Shown: positions 45,323-54,441, counted from the first letter of the stretch. The stretch is DNA of 64,000 nucleotides from Mycolicibacter sp. MU0083 (GCF_963378075.1 NZ_OY726394.1:496001-560000); one strand, 5' to 3'. A program made the numbers and translations. The notes: generated by a model not told the origin, from the sequence alone.

Positions 45323-46398
45323 TCACCTACTCCGCGCCGGGCCGGGTCAACCTGATCGGCGAACACACCGACTACAACGGTGGTTTCGCGCTGCCGATCG
45401 CGCTGCCGCAGCGCACCACCGTGGCCTTCGAGCCCGCCGAGATCGACACCGTCACCGTGTTCAGCGATCACGCCGACGGCCCGGTGGCCATCCCGCGCGA
45501 CACCACCCCCGGGCAGATCACCGGCTGGGGAGGCTATGCCGCCGGGGTGATCTGGGCGCTGCGCGAACGCGGTGTCGAGGTGCCCGGCGGAACCATGACG
45601 ATCCGCAGTGACGTGCCGATCGGGTCGGGCCTGTCGTCGTCGGCGGCGCTGGAATGCGCGGTATTGGGGGCGTTGACCACCGCGGCCGGAGTCCAGCTCG
45701 ACCGGGTCGAGCAGGCCCGGATCGGGCAGCGCGCCGAGAACGATTACGTAGGCGCCCCAACGGGATTGCTCGATCAACTGTCGTCGGTGTTCGGTGAGGT
45801 CAACCATGCCCTGCTGATCGACTTCCGCGATGTCGCGGTGCACCCGGTGGCGTTCGACCCCGACGAGTCCGGGGTGACGCTGCTGCTGTTCGACTCCCGT
45901 CAGCGGCACGGCCACGTCGACGGCGAATACGGTGCCCGGCGCGCCTCCTGCGAGCGGGCCGCCGCCGCGCTGGGGGTGTCGTCGCTGCGGGAGGTCCAGC
46001 ATCGCGGCGTGGCGGTCCTGGATGCGATCGGTGACCCGGTCGATGCCCGCCGGGCCCGGCACGTGCTGACCGAGAACGAGCGGGTGCTGGATTTCGTGGC
46101 GGCCTGTGCGGAGTTGGACTTCGCCGCCGCCGGGGCACTGTTCACCGCGTCGCACGCCTCGATGCGCGACGACTTCGCGATCACCACCGCGCATCTGGAT
46201 CTGATCGCCGACGCCGCGGTGGCCGCCGGGGCGCTGGGCGCCCGGATGACCGGCGGCGGGTTCGGCGGGTGCGTGATCGCGCTGGTACCCACCGAGTTGA
46301 CCCTCAAGGTCGGTGACGCGGTGCGTGCCGCGGTGACCGGCGCCGGCCATGTGGAGCCGGAGGTCAGCCGGGTGTACGCGTCGGCGGGGGCCGGGTAG
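45319..46398 (+). CDS. galK: Galactokinase GalK
   Basis: A 359-residue GHMP-family kinase phosphorylating galactose. The galactokinase signature [15 protein letters not shown] lies at the N-terminus, the ATP-binding [13 protein letters not shown] near residue 97, and [12 protein letters not shown] near residue 310. GTG 45319 overlaps the galT stop. galT and galK are also adjacent in M. tuberculosis (Rv0618-Rv0620), but elsewhere. Convergent with the following monooxygenase gene. Confidence 0.94.
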   Translation: MITYSAPGRVNLIGEHTDYNGGFALPIALPQRTTVAFEPAEIDTVTVFSDHADGPVAIPRDTTPGQITGWGGYAAGVIWALRERGVEVPGGTMTIRSDVPIGSGLSSSAALECAVLGALTTAAGVQLDRVEQARIGQRAENDYVGAPTGLLDQLSSVFGEVNHALLIDFRDVAVHPVAFDPDESGVTLLLFDSRQRHGHVDGEYGARRASCERAAAALGVSSLREVQHRGVAVLDAIGDPVDARRARHVLTENERVLDFVAACAELDFAAAGALFTASHASMRDDFAITTAHLDLIADAAVAAGALGARMTGGGFGGCVIALVPTELTLKVGDAVRAAVTGAGHVEPEVSRVYASAGAG

Positions 46399-46401
46399 CG
46401 G

Positions 46402-47577
46402 TCACAGGTCGTAGTCGGGCAGTTCGAAATCGTCGCGCACACTGCCGGCGAACAGGGTCGTCAGCAGCCGCAGGTTCATCGCCCGCAACGCCTGATTGCG
46501 GAACCACAGGCCGAATCGTGTTCGGGTGGCGAAGAACCCGAGGAACTGTCGTGCGCCGGCCTGCTTGGCGTCGATGAACGGGCGCAGTCGCGCCTGGTAG
46601 GCGTCGAACGCCCGGCGGTGATCGCCCGCGGCACGGTGCAGTTCCCCGGCCAGCACGTAGGCTTCGGTGATCGCCAGGCCGGTGCCCTCACCGCCGAGCA
46701 GTGAGATACAGCCGGCGGCGTCGCCGACCAACAGCACCCGCCCGTGTGACCAGTGCGGCATCCGGACCTGGCTGACCACGTCGAAGTAGAGGTCGTCGGG
46801 GTCGGCCAGCTCGTCGACGGCGGCCAGCAGCTGCGGGCACTCCCAGCCGGCATCGGAGAACTGTTGGTGCAGAACTGCGGTCGGGTCCGCGGGAACATCC
46901 GGGGAGTCGTCGCGGAACACGAACAGCACCAGGGTGCGGTCGTCGCGCAGCGCGACGCGTGACACCTGCCGGCCGGGCACCGCGTAACTCACGTACGCCA
47001 GCTCGTCGCGCGGCCGATACCCGTCGACGACGGCGGCGGCCACCTTGCAGCCCAGATAGTGCTCGAAGTCGGCGTCGGGCCCGAACACCAGCCGGCGCAC
47101 ATTGGAGTGCAGTCCGTCGGCGCCGATCAGCAGATCGAACTCGCGCGGGCCGGCATGGGCGAACGACAGCCGGACCCCGTCGTCGCGGGCGTCGATCGCG
47201 GTGATGCTGTCGCCGTAGATCATCTCGACGTCGTCGGCGATCGTGGCATGGATGGCGGCCGCCAGGTCACCGCGCGGCAGACTGGTGAAGGCGTCGCCGA
47301 CAAGGTGCCGAAACACCTCGGCGTCCAAGGCGGCCCGGATGTGCCCGTCGTCGCCGACCGAGCGCACCGACTCGATCGGATACCCCTTGTCGAGGACCTG
47401 CTCCTCGATACCCATGCGACGGGCCACCTGATAGCCCACGCCCCAGAAGTCGATCATGTAGCCGCCGGTACGGAAGGCCGGGGCCCGCTCGATGACGGTC
47501 GGGGTGTGCCCGGCGCGGCGCAGCCAGTGGGCGAGCGCCGTTCCGGCTACCCCCGCACCGCTGATCGCGATCCGCAT
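46402..47577 (-). CDS. FAD-dependent monooxygenase (PHBH/TetX-like)
   Basis: A 391-residue group A flavoprotein monooxygenase. FAD motif ISGAGVAGTALAHWL at the N-terminus, LLIGADGLHSNVR (the DG motif, near residue 157) and LLVGDAAGCISLLGGEGTGLAI (the GD motif, near residue 285). Such enzymes hydroxylate aromatic or polyketide compounds. It lies 4 nt downstream of the large membrane protein gene, probably in one operon. Substrate unknown. Confidence 0.88.
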   Translation of the reverse strand: MRIAISGAGVAGTALAHWLRRAGHTPTVIERAPAFRTGGYMIDFWGVGYQVARRMGIEEQVLDKGYPIESVRSVGDDGHIRAALDAEVFRHLVGDAFTSLPRGDLAAAIHATIADDVEMIYGDSITAIDARDDGVRLSFAHAGPREFDLLIGADGLHSNVRRLVFGPDADFEHYLGCKVAAAVVDGYRPRDELAYVSYAVPGRQVSRVALRDDRTLVLFVFRDDSPDVPADPTAVLHQQFSDAGWECPQLLAAVDELADPDDLYFDVVSQVRMPHWSHGRVLLVGDAAGCISLLGGEGTGLAITEAYVLAGELHRAAGDHRRAFDAYQARLRPFIDAKQAGARQFLGFFATRTRFGLWFRNQALRAMNLRLLTTLFAGSVRDDFELPDYDL

Positions 47578-47581
47578 CCGC

Positions 47582-49948
47582 TCAGATCATCTCGTTCTTG
47601 GTCAGCCAGCGCATCACCGGCCAGCCGATGAACACCGGCAACCAGCAGGTCAGCACCCGGTAGAGCAGCACCGCCGGCACCGACAGCGCAGCGGGCACAC
47701 CGAACGCGGCCAGCCCACCGATCAGGGCGGCCTCCACCGCGCCCACCCCGCCGGGCGTCGGCGCCGCGGACGCCAGCGTGCCGCCGACCATCGTCACCAC
47801 CGTCACCGTCACGAACGACGTGTTGCCGCCGAACGCCTCGACACTGGCCCACAACGCCAGTGCCGCACCCAATGTGGTGCCGGCCGCGCCCAGCACGATC
47901 AGCGCCAGCCGCTTGGGTTCGCGGGCCAGATCCACCAGATCGGAGGTGACCTCTTTGAGGCGGGGCCGCAGCGCGGTGGTCAACCACCGGCGCAGGTTGG
48001 GCACCAGCAGCACGATGCCGGCCAGGCCCAGCACCACCCCGGCGATCAGGTACAGCAGCGTCGCGCCGGGCACGAAGTGCGACAGGTCCATCGTGGCGCC
48101 GGCGGCGGTGGTGAAGATGACCAGCAGGATCACGTGCACGATCACCTGCACCGACTGCTGCAACGCCACCGCGGCGGTGGCGCGCAGCATGCTCAGCCCG
48201 CCCTTCTGCAGGAACCGGGTGCTCAACGCCAGACCGCCCACCCCGGCCGGGGTGGTGGTGGCGGCAAAAGTGTTGGCCACCTGCATGATCGCCAGATTGC
48301 GGAAGCTGACCAGCCCGTTGGCGCACGCCCACAGCGCCCCGGCCGCACCGACATAGGTCAGCGACGACACGATCAGCCCGACCAGCGCCCACCACCAGTT
48401 CGCGTGCCGCAGTTGGGAGAAGAACGTCGGCACCTGGCTGATGAACGGATAGGCGACGTAGACCAGCGCGCCCAGCAACACCAACTGGATCAGCTGACTG
48501 CGGGTGAACCGGGTGATGGTCTTGGTCTGGATCTGGTTGGTGCCGGTCTGGCGTTTGACCTCTTCGCGGGCCGCGGAGATCACCGCGCCGATCTCCGGGA
48601 CGGCGTTGCGCAGCCGCGACGGCACCGCCGATTTGGTGAGCCGGCGCGAGGCGGCCAGCACCGCGGGATGGCCGAAGTTCTCGATCGCCGCGCTGACCGC
48701 GGATTCGGCGTCGTAGAGCGACGTCGTCGTCACCAGCAACTGGGCGATGTCGGACTGCAACTGGGTGTCGGTGGCACCGTATTCGGCGTTGCCGAAACCG
48801 CCGAACAATACGGTGCCGGACTCGACCGTCATCTCCTTGCTGCGCAGGTCGCCGTGCGAGATCTGCTGTTCGTGCAGCCGCCGCAACGACTCCCACGGCT
48901 TGCCCACCGGGGTGCTGGCCGCGCAGTCGGCGATCGGGGTGCCGCGCCGCGGGGTGTGCGCATACAGCGTCCAGCCCCGGTCCAGGGAGGCCACCGCGAC
49001 GATATCGGTGTTGGCGTACCCGGCTTCGGCGATGCAGATCGCCATCAGCGCGCGATGCTCCACCGCCCGGTGTAGGGAGGCGTGCAGCGGCGCGGTCTCG
49101 GTGGTGCGCAACCGCAGTTTGCGCCACAGCTGACGCAGCGCGCCGCCGCTGCGCTGATTGGGGCCGTACAGTTCGATGATCGTCGGGTTCTCGTCGACGG
49201 TGGACAGCACCAGCGGCCCGGGACCGGCCGGCCGGATCACCGCGAGCTCGGTGATGTCGTGCCCGCGGCGGGCCAGGGTGCGCACCGCGCCGTCGAGCGG
49301 CACCTCGAGTGCGGGGGTGCCGACGATCAGGATCACCAGGGCGCCGACGAACCAGCCCACCGCCAGGCCGAGCAGGGAGCGGGCCGGCACGATCGCGCTG
49401 ACCACCAGATGGATCGGGACGAAGGCGAGCAGCAGCGTCCACCACCAGCGGCGCCAGCGGGCCGGCAGCCAGGGGCCGGAGACGGTGAGCATCGCGGCGA
49501 GCATCGCGATCCACCGCGGGTCGTCGAGGAACTGCGCCAGCGTGGTGGCCAGCCGCTCGGACAGGTCGAAATGCCAGCTCGGGGCGGCCAATCCGTTGCT
49601 GCGGATCGACAGCGACGCCACCGCGACCACCCCGGCGACCGCGTAGGCCCCGAGCAGTTTCCACTGCCGGGAGGCCACCAATCCGATCAGGATCGCGAAC
49701 GGCAACACCACGATGGCCAGGCCGTAGGCGAGGTAGACCAGATTGGCGTGGCCGGGGGAGAGCACGCCGACGATCTGCGACACCGAGCGTTCCAGGGCGA
49801 CCCACTCGTAGCGGGTGACCAGCGAGCTGGTGATGACGGCGGCGAGGACCAGGGCAGCCAGCGCTAGGCGCAGGATGTCGTTGGTGCGTCGGGTCAGCGG
49901 CTGCAGCAGGTTGCCGGTGACGGCGACGTCGCGCCCCTCAACTCGCAT
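47582..49948 (-). CDS. Large membrane protein: N-terminal membrane domain, kinase-like segment, LPG-synthase-type (UPF0104) domain
   Basis: 788 residues. About residues 25-220 hold seven or so membrane spans (a PAP2/phosphatase-like or unknown membrane domain). Residues about 240-440 are soluble and contain LHEQQISHGDLRSKEMTV, which resembles the HxDLxxxN catalytic loop of protein and aminoglycoside kinases, followed by GTVLFGGFGNAEYG where a DFG-like Asp is missing. The last 320 residues form the LPG_synthase_TM/UPF0104 flippase-type domain with APTPGGVGAVEAAL. ATG 49948 follows GAGAGTG. A lipid flippase or transferase role is inferred. Confidence 0.8.
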   Translation of the reverse strand: MRVEGRDVAVTGNLLQPLTRRTNDILRLALAALVLAAVITSSLVTRYEWVALERSVSQIVGVLSPGHANLVYLAYGLAIVVLPFAILIGLVASRQWKLLGAYAVAGVVAVASLSIRSNGLAAPSWHFDLSERLATTLAQFLDDPRWIAMLAAMLTVSGPWLPARWRRWWWTLLLAFVPIHLVVSAIVPARSLLGLAVGWFVGALVILIVGTPALEVPLDGAVRTLARRGHDITELAVIRPAGPGPLVLSTVDENPTIIELYGPNQRSGGALRQLWRKLRLRTTETAPLHASLHRAVEHRALMAICIAEAGYANTDIVAVASLDRGWTLYAHTPRRGTPIADCAASTPVGKPWESLRRLHEQQISHGDLRSKEMTVESGTVLFGGFGNAEYGATDTQLQSDIAQLLVTTTSLYDAESAVSAAIENFGHPAVLAASRRLTKSAVPSRLRNAVPEIGAVISAAREEVKRQTGTNQIQTKTITRFTRSQLIQLVLLGALVYVAYPFISQVPTFFSQLRHANWWWALVGLIVSSLTYVGAAGALWACANGLVSFRNLAIMQVANTFAATTTPAGVGGLALSTRFLQKGGLSMLRATAAVALQQSVQVIVHVILLVIFTTAAGATMDLSHFVPGATLLYLIAGVVLGLAGIVLLVPNLRRWLTTALRPRLKEVTSDLVDLAREPKRLALIVLGAAGTTLGAALALWASVEAFGGNTSFVTVTVVTMVGGTLASAAPTPGGVGAVEAALIGGLAAFGVPAALSVPAVLLYRVLTCWLPVFIGWPVMRWLTKNEMI

Positions 49949-50065
49949 GATCACTCTCGGTCGTCTCATGCCGCATCCCGTGGCGGCCTGCCACAACTTA
50001 ACCGGTGAGCTGGGGCGTCACGCCGGTTTGTCGTCGATGGCGGGTGCGCGTCGCGCCGGTTGCGC

Positions 50066-50095
50066 CCCACGCGTCACATGCGTCACTGGCGTGGG
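50066..50095. repeat. 7-bp stem CCCACGC/GCGTGGG
   Basis: Arms 50066-50072 and 50089-50095 with a 16-nt loop holding two GTCAC copies. It lies in the 203-nt gap between the SDR stop and the LPG-synthase-like gene, where no gene is seen. It may end the SDR transcript. Confidence 0.35.
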
Positions 50096-50111
50096 CGGGG
50101 AGGTGCGGGGA

Positions 50112-50134
50112 TGTCTGCCCGCCTCTGAGCGACG
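50112..50134 (+). repeat. Copy of dispersed motif GCCCGCCTCTGAGCGAC
   Basis: TCTGCCCGCCTCTGAGCGACG matches, base for base over 17 bp, the reverse complement of the right arm of the palindrome at 60243-60326. Here only one arm is recognisable. Confidence 0.5.
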
Positions 50135-50151
50135 CCCAGGGCGGTCGGGGA

Positions 50152-51027
50152 TTACAGCGGGTAGCTGACCCCGGTCATCTTCTCCGACTCCTCCCAGAGC
50201 CGCCGCCACAGGTTCTGGTCCTTCGACAGCTTGCTCGACGGGCAGCGTCCCATCGGGCCGCGGGACTCGCCCAGCTTGGTGGGGCCCCAGTAGATGGCGG
50301 GGTCGGCGTCGGCGACGCTGGCCGCATACACCGTGGACTCGGCGCCGCGCTCCGGCGGCTGACCCAGCAGCGGCAGACCGTACTTGTAGATCAGGCCGAT
50401 CGGGGTCTTGTCGTTGTCGAACAGGTAGGTGTTCGACACCCCGGGATGCACCGCGTAGGAACGCAGCGGCGAGCCGGCCGCGACCAGTCGGCGCTGCAGT
50501 TCGCGGGCGAACATCAGGTTGGCCAGCTTGGACTGGGCGTAGGCCAGGTTGCGCTGGTAGAAGCGGTTGTCGTAGTTCAGGTCGTCGATCCAGAACTTCG
50601 GGGTCTGCTTGTGGGCGATGCTGGCGACGGTCACCACCCGGTCGGTGATGCGGTCGAGCAGCAGGCCGGTGAGCGCGAAGTGCCCCAGGTGGTTGACCCC
50701 GAACTGCGTCTCGAAACCGTCGACGGTGCGCCGCATCGGGATGTTCATGATCCCGGCGTTGTTGACCAGCACATCGAAGCCGCCTTGCTTGGCGGCGAAG
50801 TCGCGCACCGAGGCCAGGCTGGCCAGATCCAGTTCGGCGACCTGCACGTCACCGTCGATGCCGTCGGCGACCTGCTGGGCCTTGGCGGCGTTGCGGCAGG
50901 CCATCACCACGGTGGCGCCCTTGGCGGCCAGGGTGCGGGTGACCACCTCACCCAGGCCGCCGTTGGCGCCGGTCACCACGAAGGTGCGGCCGGACTGGTC
51001 GGGGGCGTCGGCGATTGAAAAAGACAT
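50152..51027 (-). CDS. SDR family oxidoreductase (retinol dehydrogenase-like)
   Basis: A 291-residue SDR with TGANGGLG (near residue 18), LDLASLASVRDFA, NNAG, VNHLGHFALTGLL and catalytic YAQSKLAN, a pattern typical of the protochlorophyllide reductase/RDH-like group. ATG 51027 gives a normal N-terminus. It lies 25 nt downstream of the ankyrin gene on the same strand. Substrate unknown. Confidence 0.88.
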   Translation of the reverse strand: MSFSIADAPDQSGRTFVVTGANGGLGEVVTRTLAAKGATVVMACRNAAKAQQVADGIDGDVQVAELDLASLASVRDFAAKQGGFDVLVNNAGIMNIPMRRTVDGFETQFGVNHLGHFALTGLLLDRITDRVVTVASIAHKQTPKFWIDDLNYDNRFYQRNLAYAQSKLANLMFARELQRRLVAAGSPLRSYAVHPGVSNTYLFDNDKTPIGLIYKYGLPLLGQPPERGAESTVYAASVADADPAIYWGPTKLGESRGPMGRCPSSKLSKDQNLWRRLWEESEKMTGVSYPL

Positions 51028-51052
51028 GCCGGTCACGCTACCGGCCGATGAT

Positions 51053-51727
51053 TCAGACCATGTCCACGCTCCCTTCATCGACCAGTACCGCACCCCGATG
51101 GGTGATGACGTGGACGCGTCCCGCACCGGAGGTCTCCAGGTAGCCGTGCCGCAGCGTGACCCGGATCCCGTGCGCCATGCCCGGGACCGCCAGTCGCACC
51201 GACCGGCCCGGTGCCTCGTGCAGCACTGACACCGGGGGATAGCGCAGGGCGCGCCGCAGATCCCGGTCGCTGTGGTCGGTGAAGGCCGCGCCGGTGTGAA
51301 TGCTGCCGTCGATCACCCACTCCAGGTTGCTGTTGAGGATGCGGGCACGCTCTTGTGACAGCGGCGACGGCGGTGGGGTCAGCCGGGCGATCAGCGGCAG
51401 CGGATGGCGCTGGGCGAGTGCCACGTCGCGCGGTGTCCATCCGCGGGCGTCGCGCAGCGAACGCAGCGCGCCGCGCGCAATCAGTGCGTCGACGACGTCG
51501 GTCGGGGCACCGTTCCGCGCCGCCCGGTGCAGCGGGGTGAGCCAGTCGGGGCAGCCGGGCCGGCACTGGTTGACGCTGAGTGCGGGGGTGGCGTCCAACA
51601 GGGCCAACAGTGCGGGCCAGTCGCCGGCGTCGGCCGCATCGGCCATCTGGTGCCCGGCGGCGACGACCTCCTGCGACAGCAGGGAAGGTTCCAGCACGCC
51701 GGGCCACTCTAAAGGGGGTTCGTCCAT
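51053..51727 (-). CDS. Ankyrin-repeat-containing protein
   Basis: A 224-residue protein. Ankyrin-type helices are visible at residues about 25-50 (MADAADAGDWPALLALLDATP) and 65-115 (WLTPLHRAARNGAPTDVVDALIARGA, then GWTPRDVALAQRH), so two or three repeats. The C-terminal 100 residues are beta-rich and unassigned. ATG 51727 has TACCGT 7 nt upstream and no Shine-Dalgarno sequence. It is divergent from the ADP-ribosylglycohydrolase gene. Probably a protein-binding partner of unknown target. Confidence 0.78.
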   Translation of the reverse strand: MDEPPLEWPGVLEPSLLSQEVVAAGHQMADAADAGDWPALLALLDATPALSVNQCRPGCPDWLTPLHRAARNGAPTDVVDALIARGALRSLRDARGWTPRDVALAQRHPLPLIARLTPPPSPLSQERARILNSNLEWVIDGSIHTGAAFTDHSDRDLRRALRYPPVSVLHEAPGRSVRLAVPGMAHGIRVTLRHGYLETSGAGRVHVITHRGAVLVDEGSVDMV

Positions 51728-51746
51728 GTCACGCACGGTAGCTAGA

Positions 51747-51798
51747 GGGTCTGACAAGTTCGCGCGGCCGACGTCGCGCACCCCGACGTGTCAGACCC
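51747..51798. repeat. Inverted repeat GGGTCTGACA-N32-TGTCAGACCC
   Basis: Perfect 10-bp arms at 51747-51756 and 51789-51798 in the divergent promoter region of the ankyrin and ADP-ribosylglycohydrolase genes. A -10-like TAATCT follows at 51807-51812. The 52-bp unit could be a small mobile palindrome or a two-half-site operator. Confidence 0.55.
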
Positions 51799-51844
51799 CG
51801 TCGCTAATCTCGGGCCGAGAGTTCTCCACGAAAGGAGAGTGGTC

Positions 51845-53290
51845 ATGAGTCTTACTGCTGCACAACGTGACCGGGCCTGCGGTGCGCTGCTGGCCACCGC
51901 CGCCGGCGACGCCCTGGGCGCCGGGTATGAGTTCGACGGGCCCCGCGGGCCGCACGAGCCCATCGACATGATCGGCGGGGGCATCGGGCCGTTCGAGCCC
52001 GGTGAATGGACCGACGACACCTCGATGGCGATCGCGATCGCCGAGGCCGCCGCCACCGGCGCCGACCTGCGCTCCGCGGCCGCACTGGACGGTGTCGTCG
52101 CCCGCTGGCTGGACTGGTCGCACGGAGCCAAGGACGTCGGCATCCAGACCCGCGCGGTGCTCTCGGCGGCCGGCCGCCGCGGCATCAGCGCGCAGACGGC
52201 GTGGGAGGAATCCGCCGCACTGCATGAACGCAGCGGCCGCACCGCCGGCAACGGGTCGTTGATGCGGACCGCGCCGGTGGCGTTGGCCTACCTCGACGAC
52301 GAGGCCGGACTGGTCGCTGCGGCGCGAACGGTCAGCGAACTCACCCACTACGACCCGGACGCCGGGGACGCGTGCGTGCTGTGGTGCACCGCGATCCGTC
52401 ATGCCGTGTTGACCGGGCAACTCGACGTGCGCGTCGGGCTCGGCCACCTCGACGCCGAGCGCCGGCTGGTGTGGCAGCAGCGCCTCGAGGAAGCGGAAAA
52501 CGCTGAGCCGAGTGGCTTTTCCCGCACCAACGGCTGGGTGGTCGCGGCGCTGCAGGGTGCCTGGTCGGCGATCGCCGGCACCACGGTTCCCGACCAGGAC
52601 CCGCGGGCCGAGGTGTTCCGCGTCGATCACCTGCGGCTGGCGTTGGAAGCGGCGGTGCGCGGCGGCGGCGACACCGACACCGTCGCCGCGATCGCCGGCG
52701 GGCTGCTGGGGGCGGTCTACGGTGCCACCGCGGTGCCGTCGGCGTGGCGTCTGCAGCTCGGCGGATGGCCGGGCCTGCGCACCCGCGGGCTGATCCAGCT
52801 GGCCGAGCAGATCATCGACAAGGGTGCACCCGACGGATTCGACTACACCTATGACGGATATCCCGGGGCGCGCCCGCCCGTCGCACATCCCTACGACGAA
52901 AAGGTGTGGATCGGCGGGGTCGCGGCGCTGCACCACCTGCCCGACGGCGTCGACGCGGTGGTGTCACTGTGCCGGGTCGCCGACGAGGATCTACCAGCCG
53001 GGGCGACGCACCTCGACGTCCGGCTGATCGACCAGGTGGGGGCGAACCCGAACCTGGACTTCGTTCTGGTCGACACCGTCCGGGCGATCGAGCAGCTGCG
53101 GGCCCAGGGCCGCACCGTGTTCGTGCACTGCGTGCAGGCCTACAGCCGCACCCCCACCATCGCCGCGCTGTACGGGGCGCGGCTGCGCGGCGTCGGGATG
53201 GAGCGCGCGTTGCGCGATGCGCGTGCGGTGCTACCGGATTCGTTGCCCAACAGGGACTTCCGGGAAGCGCTGGTGCGGTTGGATCGGTAA
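51845..53290 (+). CDS. ADP-ribosylglycohydrolase fused to dual-specificity phosphatase-like domain
   Basis: 481 residues. The N-terminal 320 residues are an ARH/DraG-type ADP-ribosylglycohydrolase: AGDALGAGYE, EWTDDTSMA (Mg ligands near residue 55), GNGSLMRTAP and GGDTDTVAAIAGGLLGA (near 275). The C-terminal about 130 residues read VDAVVSLCRVAD...HLDVRL then FVHCVQAYSRTPTIAA, the HCX5R signature of dual-specificity phosphatases (Cys near residue 429). Both sites look intact. AAGGAGAG precedes ATG 51845. A single protein could reverse two kinds of modification. Confidence 0.88.
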   Translation: MSLTAAQRDRACGALLATAAGDALGAGYEFDGPRGPHEPIDMIGGGIGPFEPGEWTDDTSMAIAIAEAAATGADLRSAAALDGVVARWLDWSHGAKDVGIQTRAVLSAAGRRGISAQTAWEESAALHERSGRTAGNGSLMRTAPVALAYLDDEAGLVAAARTVSELTHYDPDAGDACVLWCTAIRHAVLTGQLDVRVGLGHLDAERRLVWQQRLEEAENAEPSGFSRTNGWVVAALQGAWSAIAGTTVPDQDPRAEVFRVDHLRLALEAAVRGGGDTDTVAAIAGGLLGAVYGATAVPSAWRLQLGGWPGLRTRGLIQLAEQIIDKGAPDGFDYTYDGYPGARPPVAHPYDEKVWIGGVAALHHLPDGVDAVVSLCRVADEDLPAGATHLDVRLIDQVGANPNLDFVLVDTVRAIEQLRAQGRTVFVHCVQAYSRTPTIAALYGARLRGVGMERALRDARAVLPDSLPNRDFREALVRLDR

Positions 53291-53363
53291 CTTGTCGGTG
53301 GTCGCCGATACAGTCGTCTAGCGCGCAATTCCCCACGGGTACGTCATAAATCGGGAGGCAACA

Positions 53364-54164
53364 ATGTCGGATTCTGCAGACCAACCTTCTTCTACCGTCA
53401 CTCGCGTCGTGCTGCTCGGCGACTGCGAGACCGTCGAGCACCGCGCGGACTTGGACGTCGACGCCGCCAAGCGGGGCTGCAGGATCATCGACGCGTTCGG
53501 TTTCGAAGACGGCGCGGCCGCAGGCACCGACGACCTGACCGAGATCACCGCGGTGGTCGCCGCGCTGGGCCGGGCGATCACCGGCCGGATGGACGTCTGG
53601 GTGCCGTTTCCCGGCCCGGACTTCACCCGGGAACAACACCTGCGGCGGATGAGCCTGGTGCTGCAACGACACGGCCTGAACCTGCGGCTGACCCGAAACC
53701 TGTACTCCGCTCCCACCGACGGCGGAATGAACGAGATCGACTTCGCGCTGCGGCGGGAGGTCCACGCGGTCGACGACCTCGATCAGGCCGCACTGGCCGC
53801 CGAGGGCGCCAAGAGCCTCAGCCGTGAGATCGAGCTGGCGTTGGGTGCCGCCCGTGGCCCGCAGACCGTGCGCCTGGTGCCGGCCGAGGGCGCCCAGCGC
53901 AGTCGGCACCCGCGGCCGCCGACGCTGCCGTCGCCGTCGATGCCGTGGCCGGAACGCAAACGGCTGCTGGAGAACTACGCGCGCTGGCTGGTCGACGGGT
54001 GCGGCGTCACCCAGGCCGCGATGGCGCGGATCCTCAACTCGGCCGGCCAGCGCACCGCGACCGGTCGCCCGTGGAAACCGGGTTCGGTATCGCGGCTGCT
54101 CAACGGCAAATACGGTGGGCCGCGGCGGCCCGAGGACGTCACACCAGATGCAGTAGCTGGTTGA
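53364..54164 (+). CDS. Hypothetical protein with recombinase-like C-terminal segment
   Basis: A 266-residue protein. The N-terminal about 170 residues are not recognised; they start VTRVVLLGDCETVEHRADLD and contain DVWVPFPGPDFTREQHLRRM. The C-terminal segment (about residues 200-255) GVTQAAMARILNSAGQRTATGRPWKPGSVSRLLNG resembles the Recombinase domain that follows the catalytic domain in large serine recombinases, but no resolvase catalytic Ser/Arg domain is present. GGGAGG lies before ATG 53364. It overlaps the convergent membrane gene by 26 nt. Confidence 0.7.
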   Translation: MSDSADQPSSTVTRVVLLGDCETVEHRADLDVDAAKRGCRIIDAFGFEDGAAAGTDDLTEITAVVAALGRAITGRMDVWVPFPGPDFTREQHLRRMSLVLQRHGLNLRLTRNLYSAPTDGGMNEIDFALRREVHAVDDLDQAALAAEGAKSLSREIELALGAARGPQTVRLVPAEGAQRSRHPRPPTLPSPSMPWPERKRLLENYARWLVDGCGVTQAAMARILNSAGQRTATGRPWKPGSVSRLLNGKYGGPRRPEDVTPDAVAG

Positions 54165-54441
54165 GGAGAACCGGAGGAATGACCACCAGGGCGATCGTCA
54201 GCGGCGCCGCGAGATAGCCGACCAGCATGCCGCGGCCGATGTGCGCCGCCCGGCCGACGCCGCTGTGCGCCATGAGGAATCCGGTCGCGATCACCAGCAG
54301 GGTCGCGACGCCGAACAGGTACAGGTCGGCGATCCAGTACAGCAGCCACATCCACGCCGTCGTGCCGACCACGGCGATCGCCGCCAATGCGGGCAGCAAA
54401 GCGTTCGGGCCGTAGCGGTTTGCGATGACAGGGGTGCTCAT
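54139..54441 (-). CDS. Small membrane protein
   Basis: A 100-residue protein (ATG 54441, MSTPVIANRYG) with three membrane segments (about residues 14-34, 37-55 and 68-95). No family motif recognised. The frame is open upstream, but the added residues are non-hydrophobic and the ATG at 54441 gives a natural start. It ends within the 3' end of the recombinase-like gene on the opposite strand and lies 29 nt from the DUF4226 gene, same strand. Confidence 0.7.
   Translation of the reverse strand: MSTPVIANRYGPNALLPALAAIAVVGTTAWMWLLYWIADLYLFGVATLLVIATGFLMAHSGVGRAAHIGRGMLVGYLAAPLTIALVVIPPVLLNQLLHLV

Noticed and set aside
49997..50151. Possible start of the LPG-synthase-like protein further upstream (at 49996)
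   Set aside because: The extra 16 residues add nothing recognisable, while ATG 49948 has a GAGAGTG site at good spacing.
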